A DNA stretch of 17,870 bases from Thioalkalivibrio nitratireducens (GCA_011390385.1 JAABSN010000064.1:1-17870); one strand, 5' to 3'; shown: positions 8,248 to 16,654, counted from the stretch's first letter. Numbers and translations: made by a program. The notes: a model not told the origin generated them from the sequence alone.

Positions 8248-9297
8248 TCATCCGGTCACGATCTCGTAGGGCCAATCGCGCATTCCTCCGTCGATACTCA
8301 CCGCATCGAACCCGCGTTGACGCAGCAGCAGGGTGGCCACTGCACTGCGGCTGCCTCCCTTGCAATAGACGAGGTAGGGGCGGGACGGATCCAGCTCCGT
8401 TACGCGGCGGCGCAGTTCGTGCAGGGGCACCAGTACACAACCGGGGATTCGGCTCTCCTCGAATTCCTCCTCGTAACGCACATCGAGCAGGCCGTGACCA
8501 TTCTCCAGAAGGGCTTTGGCGAGTGCGGGCTGGACGCGTCGGATCATCGCCTTCTGGAACAGTTCGTCGAAGTCTTCCTGACCGAGCACCAGCAATACAC
8601 CGTCCTCGACCATGCGCACCGTCGCATTGCGCGAACCCCGCAGGATCAGAGCTTCTTCCCCGAAGGGATCACCGGGGCCGAGTTCGCCCACGAGTTGCGG
8701 CTCGTCATCGTAGATTCCGGTCTGCCACACTTCGGCACGCCCTTTCTGGATCACGTAGAACGCATCACCGGGTTCACCCTGGCGAACGATCTCCTGACCG
8801 GCAGCGACGTTGAGCCCTTGCATGCGTCGGAACGCTTCCTCGACGTTCTCCAGCGGCAGCCGCCGAAAGGCCAGCGAGCGACGCACCGATCCGATACGGT
8901 CTTCCGCGCCGGCCTCATCGCCCAGCCCCTCGGACAATGTCTCCCAACTCAACAGATAATCGAGGATTTCGCCATCGGCGCGGCACAGCAGGCAATTCGC
9001 GAGTGCGACGACCGTTACGGGTTCAGCCGCAGGCTCCAGCCGATACGGAGACCCATGGGAAGCGGCCGGGTGCAGCAGATCCGGTTCAGCTCCGGGAATA
9101 TGGATTGCCGCCTCGCCCTCGAGGAGATAGAGGAACTCGCCACCCTTGCCCGGCTGCAGCGCAAGCCGTTCGCCCTGACTGAGCTCGTAGGTCCGCAGGG
9201 ATTCGAGCGCTTCGGCCGCACGATGCCCGGAGAGCAGAGAGAACGGATAACAGCACTCACGGAGACCCGACAGCCGGCTTCGCACATCGCTCAACAT
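8248..9297 (-). CDS. tandem cyclic-nucleotide-binding (CNB) domains fused to a rhodanese domain
   Basis: 349 residues, no signal peptide or membrane segment. Residues 1-125 look like a degenerate CNB fold: LLEGEAAIHI is kept but the phosphate-binding cassette is missing. Residues about 135-250 are a fuller CNB domain with GQEIVRQGEPGDAFYVIQKG and the cassette FGEEAL followed by SRNAT. Residues about 255-349 form a single rhodanese (sulfurtransferase) domain with LLDVRYEEEF, IPGCVLVP and the active-site loop CKGGSRS (Cys312). Catalysis would transfer sulfur through Cys312 to an unknown acceptor; the CNB part may switch this on a nucleotide. There is no DNA-binding helix-turn-helix, so it is not a CRP-type regulator. 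The start at 9297 is chosen over an ATG 15 codons upstream because GGAGGGG sits six bases before it. A sigma70-like promoter lies about 130 bases upstream, and the DsbA-like gene follows after 46 bases. Confidence 0.9.
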   Translation of the reverse strand: MLSDVRSRLSGLRECCYPFSLLSGHRAAEALESLRTYELSQGERLALQPGKGGEFLYLLEGEAAIHIPGAEPDLLHPAASHGSPYRLEPAAEPVTVVALANCLLCRADGEILDYLLSWETLSEGLGDEAGAEDRIGSVRRSLAFRRLPLENVEEAFRRMQGLNVAAGQEIVRQGEPGDAFYVIQKGRAEVWQTGIYDDEPQLVGELGPGDPFGEEALILRGSRNATVRMVEDGVLLVLGQEDFDELFQKAMIRRVQPALAKALLENGHGLLDVRYEEEFEESRIPGCVLVPLHELRRRVTELDPSRPYLVYCKGGSRSAVATLLLRQRGFDAVSIDGGMRDWPYEIVTG

Positions 9298-9434
9298 CGG
9301 CAACCCCTCCATCGAAACACAAGAAACCCAATCAGAGTCCAAGGACGGTCGGATTCACTTCGCAGGCCCATCTCAAACCCACCGCAAGCAATCCGGGCAA
9401 GCGATTCAACCGATGTCAATCGTGATTTTGCCAA

Positions 9435-9463
9435 AGTATCCGAAGAACTGTGACTTGCGTCAA
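9435..9463 (-). promoter_or_regulatory. sigma70-type promoter for the CNB-rhodanese gene
   Basis: On the minus strand TTGACG (9463-9458, five of six to the -35 consensus) is followed after exactly 17 bases by GATACT (9440-9435, four of six to the -10 consensus). A start near 9428 would give a leader of about 130 bases. It is the best promoter-like pair seen in the gap between the EAL gene and the rhodanese gene. Confidence 0.5.
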
Positions 9464-9464
9464 C
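9449..9464. promoter_or_regulatory. CRP/FNR-family-like palindrome overlapping the -35 box
   Basis: The sequence TGTGACTTGCGTCAAC reads on the minus strand as GTTGACGCAAGTCACA. Its arms TTGAC and GTCAC flank a 4-base centre, resembling FNR/DNR boxes (TTGAT-N4-ATCAA), and it also fits much of the CRP pattern TGTGA-N6-TCACA. Its centre lies about 28 bases upstream of the predicted start, overlapping the -35, a position that favours repression over class II activation. Part of the match comes from the -35 hexamer itself, so it may be chance. Confidence 0.3.
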
Positions 9465-9574
9465 ACCAGATGCCCACGCAGACACTATGCTGCTTGGCTG
9501 CAATCAATGGCCCAGCGAAGACCGCGAGTTGTCCGACCGAAAACGGAATCATGCGCGTGAACCACCGGCGCGGG

Positions 9575-10816
9575 TCATATTCCGTAGCGTTCGATGAAGG
9601 CGTCGATAGGCAACGGTGGCGAAAAAAGATACCCCTGACCGTATTGGCACCCATATCTGCGAAGGTACTCCGACTCTCGCGGATCGGTCACGCCTTCTGC
9701 AATAACCGCCATGCCAAGGCTGTCGGCCATCGCGACCAGCGCCCGAACGATACTGGCACTGCGCGCATCAGACAAAATACCGGAAGTGAAGGAACGATCG
9801 ATCTTCAAGACATCGATCGGGTATTGGTGAAGATAGCTGAAACTCGAATAACCGGTCCCGAAATCGTCCATTGCAATCTTGAACCCCAACGTGCGCAGGT
9901 CCTTGAGCATTCTCTTGGCGTCAGTTGGGTTATCGATCAACAATGTCTCTGTGACCTCGATCCGGATACGGCCCGGATCTGCCCCCGCAGCTGCCGCGAG
10001 CAACTGGAAGCGTTGGACAAGATCAGCCTGCTGGAACTGGCGACCCGACAGGTTGACACTGACGTAAAGTGGCGATTCGTCCAGTGCCGGGATGGTACGG
10101 TCGAAAACCTTCAGGTCCCGGCACACTTGCCCAAAAGCCCACTCGCCAATGGGCACGATCAACCCTGTATCCTCGGCCAGGGGCACAAATTGATCAGGGC
10201 TGGTGACCTCCGCCCCTCGGCGACGCCAGCGCAGCAGAGCCTCGCAACCTGCAAGGCCGCCCGTATGCAGATTCATGATCGGCTGATAGAACAGCGCGAA
10301 TTCACTGGTATCCAGGGCCTGGCGGAGCGCGGAATCGATCTCCATGCGCCTCGTTGTCCGCACGAGGTCATCAGCATAGGACAGTTCCACATGGCCAGCG
10401 TCCCCCTCGTCGACTCGCCCACTGGCGCTGTATGGATTCCTGGAAAGCTGGTCGCGGAACCGCGCCATGATGACGCGCATGAACAGCGCCACCAGCGAAT
10501 CCGTTTCCGCAATCTTTTTCTCCACATAGGCGCGATCAATGGTCAGTAGCTCGACCGCGTCGACCGCAGTCGCATTGGCGGTACGAGGGCGCCCATCCAC
10601 CAGAGCCATCTCTCCGAACAACTCACCCGGATCGAGCAAGGCGATGCGGGCAATCTCCGTTCCAACTGATCGGGTAAGTTCAACCTGGCCACGCTGGATG
10701 ATATAGGCAGTACCCCCCCAATCACCCTCGGAGAAGATGCGTTCACCGCGCTCATAGACGCGCCGCGCTCGGCGCGTGCCCCGACCGCCGGAAACATATT
10801 CGGGTTGTTGCGCCAT
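9575..10816 (-). CDS. CNB-EAL protein: c-di-GMP phosphodiesterase with a cyclic-nucleotide-binding sensor domain
   Basis: 413 residues, cytoplasmic. Residues about 18-125 are a CNB domain with an intact-looking cassette (FGEMAL at 67-72, then PRTA with R78 and T79), so binding a cyclic nucleotide is plausible. Residues about 165-413 are an EAL domain that hydrolyses c-di-GMP. Catalytic landmarks are present: CEALLRW (Glu192), SVNLSGRQF, the Glu of EVTET, DDFGTGYSS (Asp317-Asp318), LKIDRSF, IAEGV and QGYLFSPP. There is no GGDEF domain, so it should only degrade c-di-GMP. The ATG at 10816 is preferred over an ATG 13 codons upstream because AGAGGT lies nine bases before it; a perfect palindrome, GTGACGTCAC (10818-10827), lies between them. 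It is separated from the next gene by 277 bases that hold that gene's own promoter. No strong promoter of its own was found. Confidence 0.92.
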   Translation of the reverse strand: MAQQPEYVSGGRGTRRARRVYERGERIFSEGDWGGTAYIIQRGQVELTRSVGTEIARIALLDPGELFGEMALVDGRPRTANATAVDAVELLTIDRAYVEKKIAETDSLVALFMRVIMARFRDQLSRNPYSASGRVDEGDAGHVELSYADDLVRTTRRMEIDSALRQALDTSEFALFYQPIMNLHTGGLAGCEALLRWRRRGAEVTSPDQFVPLAEDTGLIVPIGEWAFGQVCRDLKVFDRTIPALDESPLYVSVNLSGRQFQQADLVQRFQLLAAAAGADPGRIRIEVTETLLIDNPTDAKRMLKDLRTLGFKIAMDDFGTGYSSFSYLHQYPIDVLKIDRSFTSGILSDARSASIVRALVAMADSLGMAVIAEGVTDPRESEYLRRYGCQYGQGYLFSPPLPIDAFIERYGI

Positions 10817-11435
10817 CGTGACGTCACCTCTTTGTGATCTCCTGGCCGCCGGCATTCAGGGTCATGCCCTGACAGACGATGAGCCAGATTACAACTCAGC
10901 ATAGAACCGATGGGCACCTGCGGCCAGGACATCCGTATGCAGCCAAACGGGTCGCTGACAGATCTTCGGAACGCACATCGCCAGCAAATCGCTCTGACCG
11001 GCATTTCACGGCCAGGCTGGTTGCAGCTTTTGATCTTCACGGGTGCCGCGTTTCGTGATAATCATTAGCGTGAAAGGACCGGCGTAGGGTGCCGTGAGGC
11101 GCAGCCGAACCGCACCGATACCACGCCGGCCTCGGCTCCACGCCCCGGGCCTCGAACGGTGCAATTCGCTGCGCTCATTGGCACCCTACGCTGTTCAACC
11201 TCCCGGGTACCGCGTATTGCCAGCAGAGTTAACATGGTTACGGTATCCGGGACCGTGTTCATTACAAGCGCGTTGCAACGGGCGGGACAGCCAGTCCGGC
11301 GAATCCGCAACGCTTGAACCGACCGGGCAGGCCATTCCAGACTTTGGCGATGACTTCCGGTATTTCCGGGCGCGAGTCCAGCGGAGAGAACGATGCAAGA
11401 AAGGATCTACAGTCTGCTCCGATTGGGAATCTCAG
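10817..11435. other. gene-free stretch between the CNB-EAL gene and the GrpB-family gene
   Basis: These 619 bases separate divergent genes and must hold both promoters. No reading frame looks like a protein. What can be seen is an inverted pair of palindromic repeats at 11082-11191, a weak Fur-like sequence at 11051-11069 (GATAATCATTA as core) and a possible 18-codon ORF starting at 11393. Upstream of the EAL gene, TGTAAT near 10891 resembles a -10 but lacks a good -35. Confidence 0.6.
11082..11191. repeat. inverted doublet of REP-like palindromic repeats
   Basis: The left copy (11082-11117) begins GCGTAGGGTGCC and ends near CCGCACCG. The right copy (11157-11191) is its near-exact reverse complement, ending GGCACCCTACGC, with one base missing and a few mismatches. 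The outer 12 bases match perfectly. Each arm is itself roughly palindromic: GGTGC and GCACC bracket a central GGC-GCA-GCC in the left copy. A 39-base spacer lies between. Short repeats with a GTAGGGTGC...GCACC outline are common between genes in proteobacteria and are probably moved by REP-associated transposases. The doublet layout fits a REPIN or small non-autonomous element. Confidence 0.7.
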
Positions 11436-11449
11436 ATGGCCCCCTCTGA
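11393..11449 (+). CDS. possible 18-codon leader ORF overlapping the start of the GrpB-family gene
   Basis: An ATG at 11393 preceded by GGAGAG at good distance opens a short frame (MQERIYSLLRLGISDGPL) that stops with TGA at 11447-11449. It overlaps the GrpB start at 11436 by 14 bases in another frame. Its ribosome site is better than that of the downstream gene, so it could couple translation. It resembles no known leader peptide and carries no run of a single amino acid. It may be chance. Confidence 0.25.
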   Translation: MQERIYSLLRLGISDGPL

Positions 11450-12053
11450 CAAGAATGCGCAGCCGTCGCGGTTGCCCCCCGATCCGACACCCGAGACTTC
11501 GAGCGCGAAACCGGGCCCCTCTGATTCGACGACTCGTTACTCCGACGATGCGGTGACTTTGGTCGAATGGGATCCCGACTGGCCAGTTCGCTTCCAGCGG
11601 ATCGCGCAGCAATTGCGGCAGGCCGGCATCCCGGGATTGAAGTCCATCGAGCATATTGGCAGCACCGCGGTAGCCGGGCTGAGCGCGAAACCCATCATCG
11701 ATCTGGCACTGGCGTTGGATATCCCCGCTGGAAACCCCCGCGTGGTGCGCGCATTGGAGTCTCTGGGTTATGCCTATTTCGGCACCTTCGGGCTGCGAGG
11801 CAGACACTTTTTCCGCAAGGGTGATCCAGCGACGATCCATCTCCATGCCATCCATTGGCGCTCGCCGCACTGGCGCGCCTGGCTGGATTTCCGGGATGCA
11901 TTGGCCTCCGACCCGGAAACGATGGAACGCTATGAGCGGGAGAAACGCGAGCTTGCGCGCAAATATGCCAACGACCGAGCTGCATATACCGCCGCGAAAG
12001 GGCCGATGGTACGAAGGATTCTGGCTGAAACCCGACAATCCCGGAAAGGATGA
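11436..12053 (+). CDS. GrpB-family protein (nucleotidyltransferase-like fold)
   Basis: 205 residues, cytoplasmic. After about 40 residues rich in Pro and Ser, probably disordered, the family core begins at VTLVEWDPDWPVRFQRIA. It continues with the hallmark IEHIGSTAVAGLSAKPIIDL, in which GST and the Asp resemble the active-site pattern of the nucleotidyltransferase fold, and then HFFRKGDPATIHLHAIHW. The C-terminus is helical and charged, as is usual. Family members are around 170-200 residues; the core is complete. The biochemical role of GrpB proteins is not established. Some annotated members are fused to dephospho-CoA kinase, but no such domain is present here. The ATG at 11436 is the first one close to the core; its ribosome site (GGGA) is weak, and the frame continues open upstream with non-protein-like sequence. 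It is alone on the plus strand and converges on the MFS gene. Confidence 0.85.
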   Translation: MAPSDKNAQPSRLPPDPTPETSSAKPGPSDSTTRYSDDAVTLVEWDPDWPVRFQRIAQQLRQAGIPGLKSIEHIGSTAVAGLSAKPIIDLALALDIPAGNPRVVRALESLGYAYFGTFGLRGRHFFRKGDPATIHLHAIHWRSPHWRAWLDFRDALASDPETMERYEREKRELARKYANDRAAYTAAKGPMVRRILAETRQSRKG

Positions 12054-12114
12054 TCGCTGCGCGACTGCCACCACCCATGGCCCGCGGGACCGGGCGAAGG
12101 CAGTCCGGACACGC

Positions 12115-13512
12115 TCAGGAATCCCGACGCAATGGGCGTCGCATGGCCGGATCGGCATCGCCTTGCCCGTGCAGCACGATGCGCAAGGCCGCCTCGTCAA
12201 ATCGAGCGGGGTCCACTTTCAGGTACACCGCGGCTTCACGCACGCTCACGCGAGCTTCGGTCACTCCGTCCATCTGCCCCAGCAAAGTATTCAGTTGCGC
12301 TGCGGAGCCTTTCCATCCAGCGGGAAGGGCGTAGGCGCGGTTCGAGCTGTGCGCGACGGGCGCCATCGTCATGGCGATCACCAACCAGACCGATGCAGCC
12401 AGAAGACCGATGCCGAATACCCCCGTCGTTCCCCAGTGGGCCAGCGCCCAGCCGCCGAGAACCCCCCCGGCAAAGATGCCAAGGAACTGGCTGGTCGAGA
12501 ACATCCCCATCGCGGTGCCCTTGTCCGCAACGGGAGCCGCCTTTGCCACCATGGAAGGCAGCGTGGCCTCGAGTAGGTTGAATGCGGCGAAGAACAACAC
12601 CAGTCCAAGGCCCAGCGACAACCAGCCGTAAGCAGCCGGCAGCGCCACCTGGACCAGGATGAGCAGCAGGATTGCCCCAAGCAACACCGGTTTCAGCACC
12701 CGTTTGCGCTCCGCCAGGATCACGGCCGGGATCATCAGCAGGAATCCCAGCACCAGAACCGGCAGATAGACCCGGTAATGGAAATCGGACGCCAGGCCCA
12801 GCCTCTCCACGAGCATCACGGGCAGCACGAGGAAATTGGCCGCGAGGGTCGTGTGCAGGATGAAGATACCCGCATTCAGACGCATCAGTTCCGCATCCCG
12901 AAGTACATGCCGAAGGCCTCCAGGCACCGGAACCATGTCCGGGTGCGAGCTGTAGCGCAGTGGCGTCGGCACCCAGAAGAACAGAAGCAGCAGGGCGACA
13001 CCACCCAGCAGGGCGGTGAGCCAGAAAATCCCGGACAGACCAAATGCTCGATCGATCACCGGGCCCAGGACCATGGCCATGGTAAACGTGAGGCCGATGG
13101 TGAGCCCGATCACCGCAAGCGCGCGGGTCCTGCGTTCCTCGGCGATCAGGTCCGCAGTCAGCGCCAGTATCACGGCGGCCACAGCCCCTGCACCCTGCAA
13201 AGCACGCCCGATGATGATGCCGTACACGGACTCTGACCATGCCGCGACGACGCTGCCCACGATCAGCAGTAGCAGACCCAGGGCGATCAGCGGCTTGCGG
13301 CCCACGCGATCGGATATCATGCCGAATGGGATCTGCAGCAGCGCCTGGGTGAGGCCATAGATCCCGATTGCCAGCCCCATCAGAAACGGCGTCGCACCTG
13401 GCAGTACATCGGTGTAAAGCACGAACACGGGCAGCACCATGAACAGGCCTGCCATGCGCACCGAGTAGATGGCGGCAAGCCCGGATATGGCGCGCAGTTC
13501 AGTGGCATTCAT
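12115..13512 (-). CDS. MFS transporter, YajR-like, with C-terminal YAM-like domain
   Basis: 465 residues from the ATG at 13512. The first 390 or so form a 12-helix major-facilitator membrane domain. Motif A in the loop after helix 2 reads GMISDRVGRKPLIALG, and helix 4 carries GRALQGAGA. Residues about 395-455 form a small soluble tail (GSAAQLNTLLGQMDGVTEA, then RVSVREAAVYLKVDP) that fits the YAM ferredoxin-like domain of E. coli YajR (454 residues). YajR is a proton-driven efflux carrier of uncertain substrate, so the substrate here is not known. Non-ATG codons upstream in frame could extend the protein, but MNATELRAISGLAAIYSVRM resembles the family N-terminus. No clear ribosome site precedes it. 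It diverges from uvrA across 245 bases, an arrangement common in gammaproteobacteria. There the MFS gene is often followed by ssb; here it is not. Confidence 0.88.
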   Translation of the reverse strand: MNATELRAISGLAAIYSVRMAGLFMVLPVFVLYTDVLPGATPFLMGLAIGIYGLTQALLQIPFGMISDRVGRKPLIALGLLLLIVGSVVAAWSESVYGIIIGRALQGAGAVAAVILALTADLIAEERRTRALAVIGLTIGLTFTMAMVLGPVIDRAFGLSGIFWLTALLGGVALLLLFFWVPTPLRYSSHPDMVPVPGGLRHVLRDAELMRLNAGIFILHTTLAANFLVLPVMLVERLGLASDFHYRVYLPVLVLGFLLMIPAVILAERKRVLKPVLLGAILLLILVQVALPAAYGWLSLGLGLVLFFAAFNLLEATLPSMVAKAAPVADKGTAMGMFSTSQFLGIFAGGVLGGWALAHWGTTGVFGIGLLAASVWLVIAMTMAPVAHSSNRAYALPAGWKGSAAQLNTLLGQMDGVTEARVSVREAAVYLKVDPARFDEAALRIVLHGQGDADPAMRRPLRRDS

Positions 13513-13757
13513 GGACAGAACGGTCGTTCCTCTGCTAACGGATGGCAAGGCCGTGCCGCATGTTACAGGGAACCGGAACGGGAAAGCACTCGGCAAGGAT
13601 CGCCGCCCTGAACAGATTCGGAGGACAGCCCTCCGTGGGTATTCGCAGCATGGATCCGCCCACCAGCCCTCGCGCCAAAGCCGGAAAAACTGGAACCTCG
13701 GCCTCCGGTGATACCATGACTGGCTGGGCTCAAGACAGTCGTCAATGCGGGGAAGAC

Positions 13758-16607
13758 ATGGCCACGATCCGGATCCGCGGTGCGCGCACGCACAACCTGA
13801 AGAACGTTGATCTCGATCTTCCGCGGGAAAAGCTGATCGTGGTAACCGGCGTTTCCGGCTCGGGCAAGTCGTCCCTGGCCTTCGACACGCTGTTCGCGGA
13901 AGGCCAGCGTCGTTACGTGGAAAGCCTCTCGACCTACGCGCGGCAGTTTCTGTCGATGATGGAAAAGCCGGATGTCGACCTGATCGAAGGCTTGTCGCCC
14001 GCGATATCGATTGAACAGAAGAGCACTTCGCACAATCCCCGTTCCACCGTGGGCACGATCACCGAGATCTACGACTACCTGCGTCTGCTGTTTGCACGCG
14101 CCGGGGAGCCTCGCTGCCCGGAGCACGGCGAGACCCTTGCCGCCCAGACCATTTCGCAAATGGTCGACCAGGTGCTGGCGCTGCCCGAGGGGGACAAACT
14201 GATGCTGCTGGCGCCGATCGTGCGCGGGCGCAAGGGCGAGCACCACCGCCAACTGGAGGCCATGCGGACCCAGGGCTTCCTGCGCGCCCGAATCAACGGC
14301 GAAGTCTTCGACCTCGATGCCCTGCCACCGATCGACTCCAAGCGCAAGCATGACATCGAGATCGTGATCGACCGTTTCAAGGTACGGGGTGATCTGCGCC
14401 AGCGTCTGGCTGAGTCCTTCGAAACCGCGACCAATCTCGGCGAAGGCCTGGCTCTGGTGGCGTGGATGGATGAACCCGACCGGGCACCGCTGGTCTTCTC
14501 CGCGCGTTTCGCCTGTCCCGTCTGCGGTTACGCAATCCAGGAACTCGAGCCACGATTGTTCTCGTTCAACAATCCCGCCGGAGCCTGCCCGGCCTGCGAT
14601 GGTCTTGGGGTACGCCAGTCTTTCGACCCGGCCAAAGTGGTGGCCGTCCCGGAACTCAGCCTTGCCGGTGGTGCCGTGCGCGGCTGGGACCGGCGCAACG
14701 CCTGGTATTTCAGCATGCTGCAGAGCCTGGCCAGCCACTACGATTTCGATGTGGAAACCGCCTGGGTCGATCTTCCGGCCTCGGTACGCGCCGTGATCCT
14801 GCATGGGTCAGGGGTCGACAAGATCCGCTTCACGCACCCTGGTGGTCACGGTCGAGCGCGCGCCGAACTGCGCCGCTTCGAAGGCGTAATCCCGAACCTC
14901 GAGCGGCGCTACCGGGAAACCGACTCGGCGGCTGTACGCGAGGAGCTCGCTCGTTATCTCGCCAGCCACTCCTGCCCCGAGTGCGATGGCACGCGGTTGA
15001 ACGCTGCGGCCCGGAATGTATTCATCGACGGTCACAATCTCCCTGCATTGACGCACCTGAGCGTGGCTGATGCCCGAGCATTCTTCCATGGCCTGCGACT
15101 GCCGGGCCGGTTTGCACGCATTGCGGAGAAGATCGTGCGCGAGATCGACGCCCGTCTCGGTTTCCTGGTGGATGTCGGCCTCGACTACCTGACCCTGGAT
15201 CGTTCCGCCGAGACCCTCTCCGGCGGAGAGGCACAGCGAATCCGGCTTGCGTCACAGATCGGATCCGCTCTCGTGGGTGTGATGTACATCCTCGACGAGC
15301 CTTCGATCGGCCTGCATCAGCGCGACAACGAACGTCTGCTCCGGACCCTGATCAACCTACGCGACCTGGGCAATACCGTGATCGTGGTGGAACACGACGA
15401 GGAGGCCATTCGCCGCGCCGATTACGTGGTCGACATCGGACCCGGTGCCGGACGCCATGGTGGCGAGATCGTGGCCTGTGGCACCCCGCTCGAGATCGAG
15501 AACCATCCACGATCCCTCACCGGCGCCTATCTGACTGGCCGCAGATCGATCGCAATTCCCGGACGGCGCACACCAGCCGACATGGATCGACGCCTCACCA
15601 TCCGCGGAGCTCGGGGCAACAACCTGAAACGGGTCGACGCATCGTTCCCGGTCGGCCTTTTCACCTGCGTGACCGGTGTTTCGGGTTCGGGAAAGTCGAC
15701 TCTGGTCAATGACACGCTGTATCCGGCCGTGGCGAATGCCCTGCACCGAAGCAGCCACGAAGTCGCGCCGCATGACGCCATCGAAGGCCTGGACTGGATC
15801 GACAAGGTCGTGGATATCGACCAGAGCCCGATCGGCCGCACACCCCGTTCGAATCCTGCCACCTACACCGGTCTGTTCACTCCGATCCGGGAGCTTTTTG
15901 CCGCCACTGCGGAAGCCCGGTCACGCGGTTACAAACCCGGACGCTTCTCCTTCAACGTGCGCGGTGGACGTTGCGAGGCATGCCAGGGGGACGGCGTGAT
16001 CAAGGTCGAGATGCATTTCCTGCCAGATGTCTTCGTTCCCTGCGACGTCTGCCGCGGCCACCGGTACAACCGGGAAACGCTGGAGGTCCGATACAAGGGC
16101 CGCAACATCCACGAAGTCCTGGAGATGACGGTCGAGGACGCACTGCAATTCTTTTCCCCGGTGCCCGTGATCCGGCGCAAACTCGAAACACTCCTCGATG
16201 TCGGGCTGGCGTACATTCAATTAGGCCAGAACGCGACGACACTCTCTGGCGGCGAGGCCCAGCGGATCAAGCTCGCACGCGAGCTGTCCAAACGCGATAC
16301 CGGCCGCACGCTCTACATCCTCGACGAACCCACCACGGGGCTGCACTTCCACGACGTCGAGCAATTGCTCACGGTTCTTCACCGCTTGCGCGACCATGGC
16401 AACACTGTCGTGGTCATCGAACATAATCTCGATGTCATCAAGACCGCGGACTGGCTGATCGATATCGGCCCGGAGGGTGGCGCGGGCGGAGGCCGGATTC
16501 TTGTCGCGGGGACACCCGAAGCCGTCGCAGCCGACGAGCACAGCCACACCGGTGCGTTCCTGGCACCGATGCTCGGGAACGCCGAGCAGGAAAAGGACCG
16601 AGCCTGA
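13758..16607 (+). CDS. uvrA: UvrA: DNA-damage-recognition ATPase of nucleotide excision repair
   Basis: 949 residues, close to E. coli UvrA (940). It forms the UvrA2-UvrB complex that finds bulky DNA lesions and loads UvrB before incision by UvrC. The start [16 protein letters not shown] is chosen because GGGGA lies just upstream and the sequence matches the family N-terminus; upstream in-frame sequence does not. It has two ATPase modules: Walker [10 protein letters not shown] with Lys37 and GVSGSGKST with Lys646, the same numbers as in E. coli. Both have LSGGEAQRI signatures and ILDEP Walker B motifs. Zinc-binding cysteines begin with CPVC at 253 and pair with CPAC. CPEC is in the middle, and CEAC at about 739 pairs with CDVC. 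All key residues appear intact. No LexA-type box (CTG-N10-CAG) was found in the 245-base upstream gap. A hairpin terminator follows at 16655. Confidence 0.99.
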   Translation: MATIRIRGARTHNLKNVDLDLPREKLIVVTGVSGSGKSSLAFDTLFAEGQRRYVESLSTYARQFLSMMEKPDVDLIEGLSPAISIEQKSTSHNPRSTVGTITEIYDYLRLLFARAGEPRCPEHGETLAAQTISQMVDQVLALPEGDKLMLLAPIVRGRKGEHHRQLEAMRTQGFLRARINGEVFDLDALPPIDSKRKHDIEIVIDRFKVRGDLRQRLAESFETATNLGEGLALVAWMDEPDRAPLVFSARFACPVCGYAIQELEPRLFSFNNPAGACPACDGLGVRQSFDPAKVVAVPELSLAGGAVRGWDRRNAWYFSMLQSLASHYDFDVETAWVDLPASVRAVILHGSGVDKIRFTHPGGHGRARAELRRFEGVIPNLERRYRETDSAAVREELARYLASHSCPECDGTRLNAAARNVFIDGHNLPALTHLSVADARAFFHGLRLPGRFARIAEKIVREIDARLGFLVDVGLDYLTLDRSAETLSGGEAQRIRLASQIGSALVGVMYILDEPSIGLHQRDNERLLRTLINLRDLGNTVIVVEHDEEAIRRADYVVDIGPGAGRHGGEIVACGTPLEIENHPRSLTGAYLTGRRSIAIPGRRTPADMDRRLTIRGARGNNLKRVDASFPVGLFTCVTGVSGSGKSTLVNDTLYPAVANALHRSSHEVAPHDAIEGLDWIDKVVDIDQSPIGRTPRSNPATYTGLFTPIRELFAATAEARSRGYKPGRFSFNVRGGRCEACQGDGVIKVEMHFLPDVFVPCDVCRGHRYNRETLEVRYKGRNIHEVLEMTVEDALQFFSPVPVIRRKLETLLDVGLAYIQLGQNATTLSGGEAQRIKLARELSKRDTGRTLYILDEPTTGLHFHDVEQLLTVLHRLRDHGNTVVVIEHNLDVIKTADWLIDIGPEGGAGGGRILVAGTPEAVAADEHSHTGAFLAPMLGNAEQEKDRA

Positions 16608-16654
16608 GCCCCCTGTGCCGTGCGCCGCCCCATTCACCGACCCGCATCAATGAC

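Noticed and set aside
7524..10549. Long plus-strand open frames (up to about 430 codons) opposite the DsbA-like, rhodanese and EAL genes
   Set aside because: They are antisense shadows of GC-rich genes: composition is Arg/Pro/His-rich, no family motif is visible, and the minus strand has clear domains and ribosome sites.
12063..12105. 7-bp inverted repeat GACTGCC / GGCAGTC in the gap between the GrpB and MFS genes, a possible terminator
   Set aside because: The loop is 29 bases and there is no U-tract; too weak to call.
13563..14804. 413-codon minus-strand frame inside uvrA
   Set aside because: It lies opposite the unmistakable UvrA coding sequence and has no recognisable motif.
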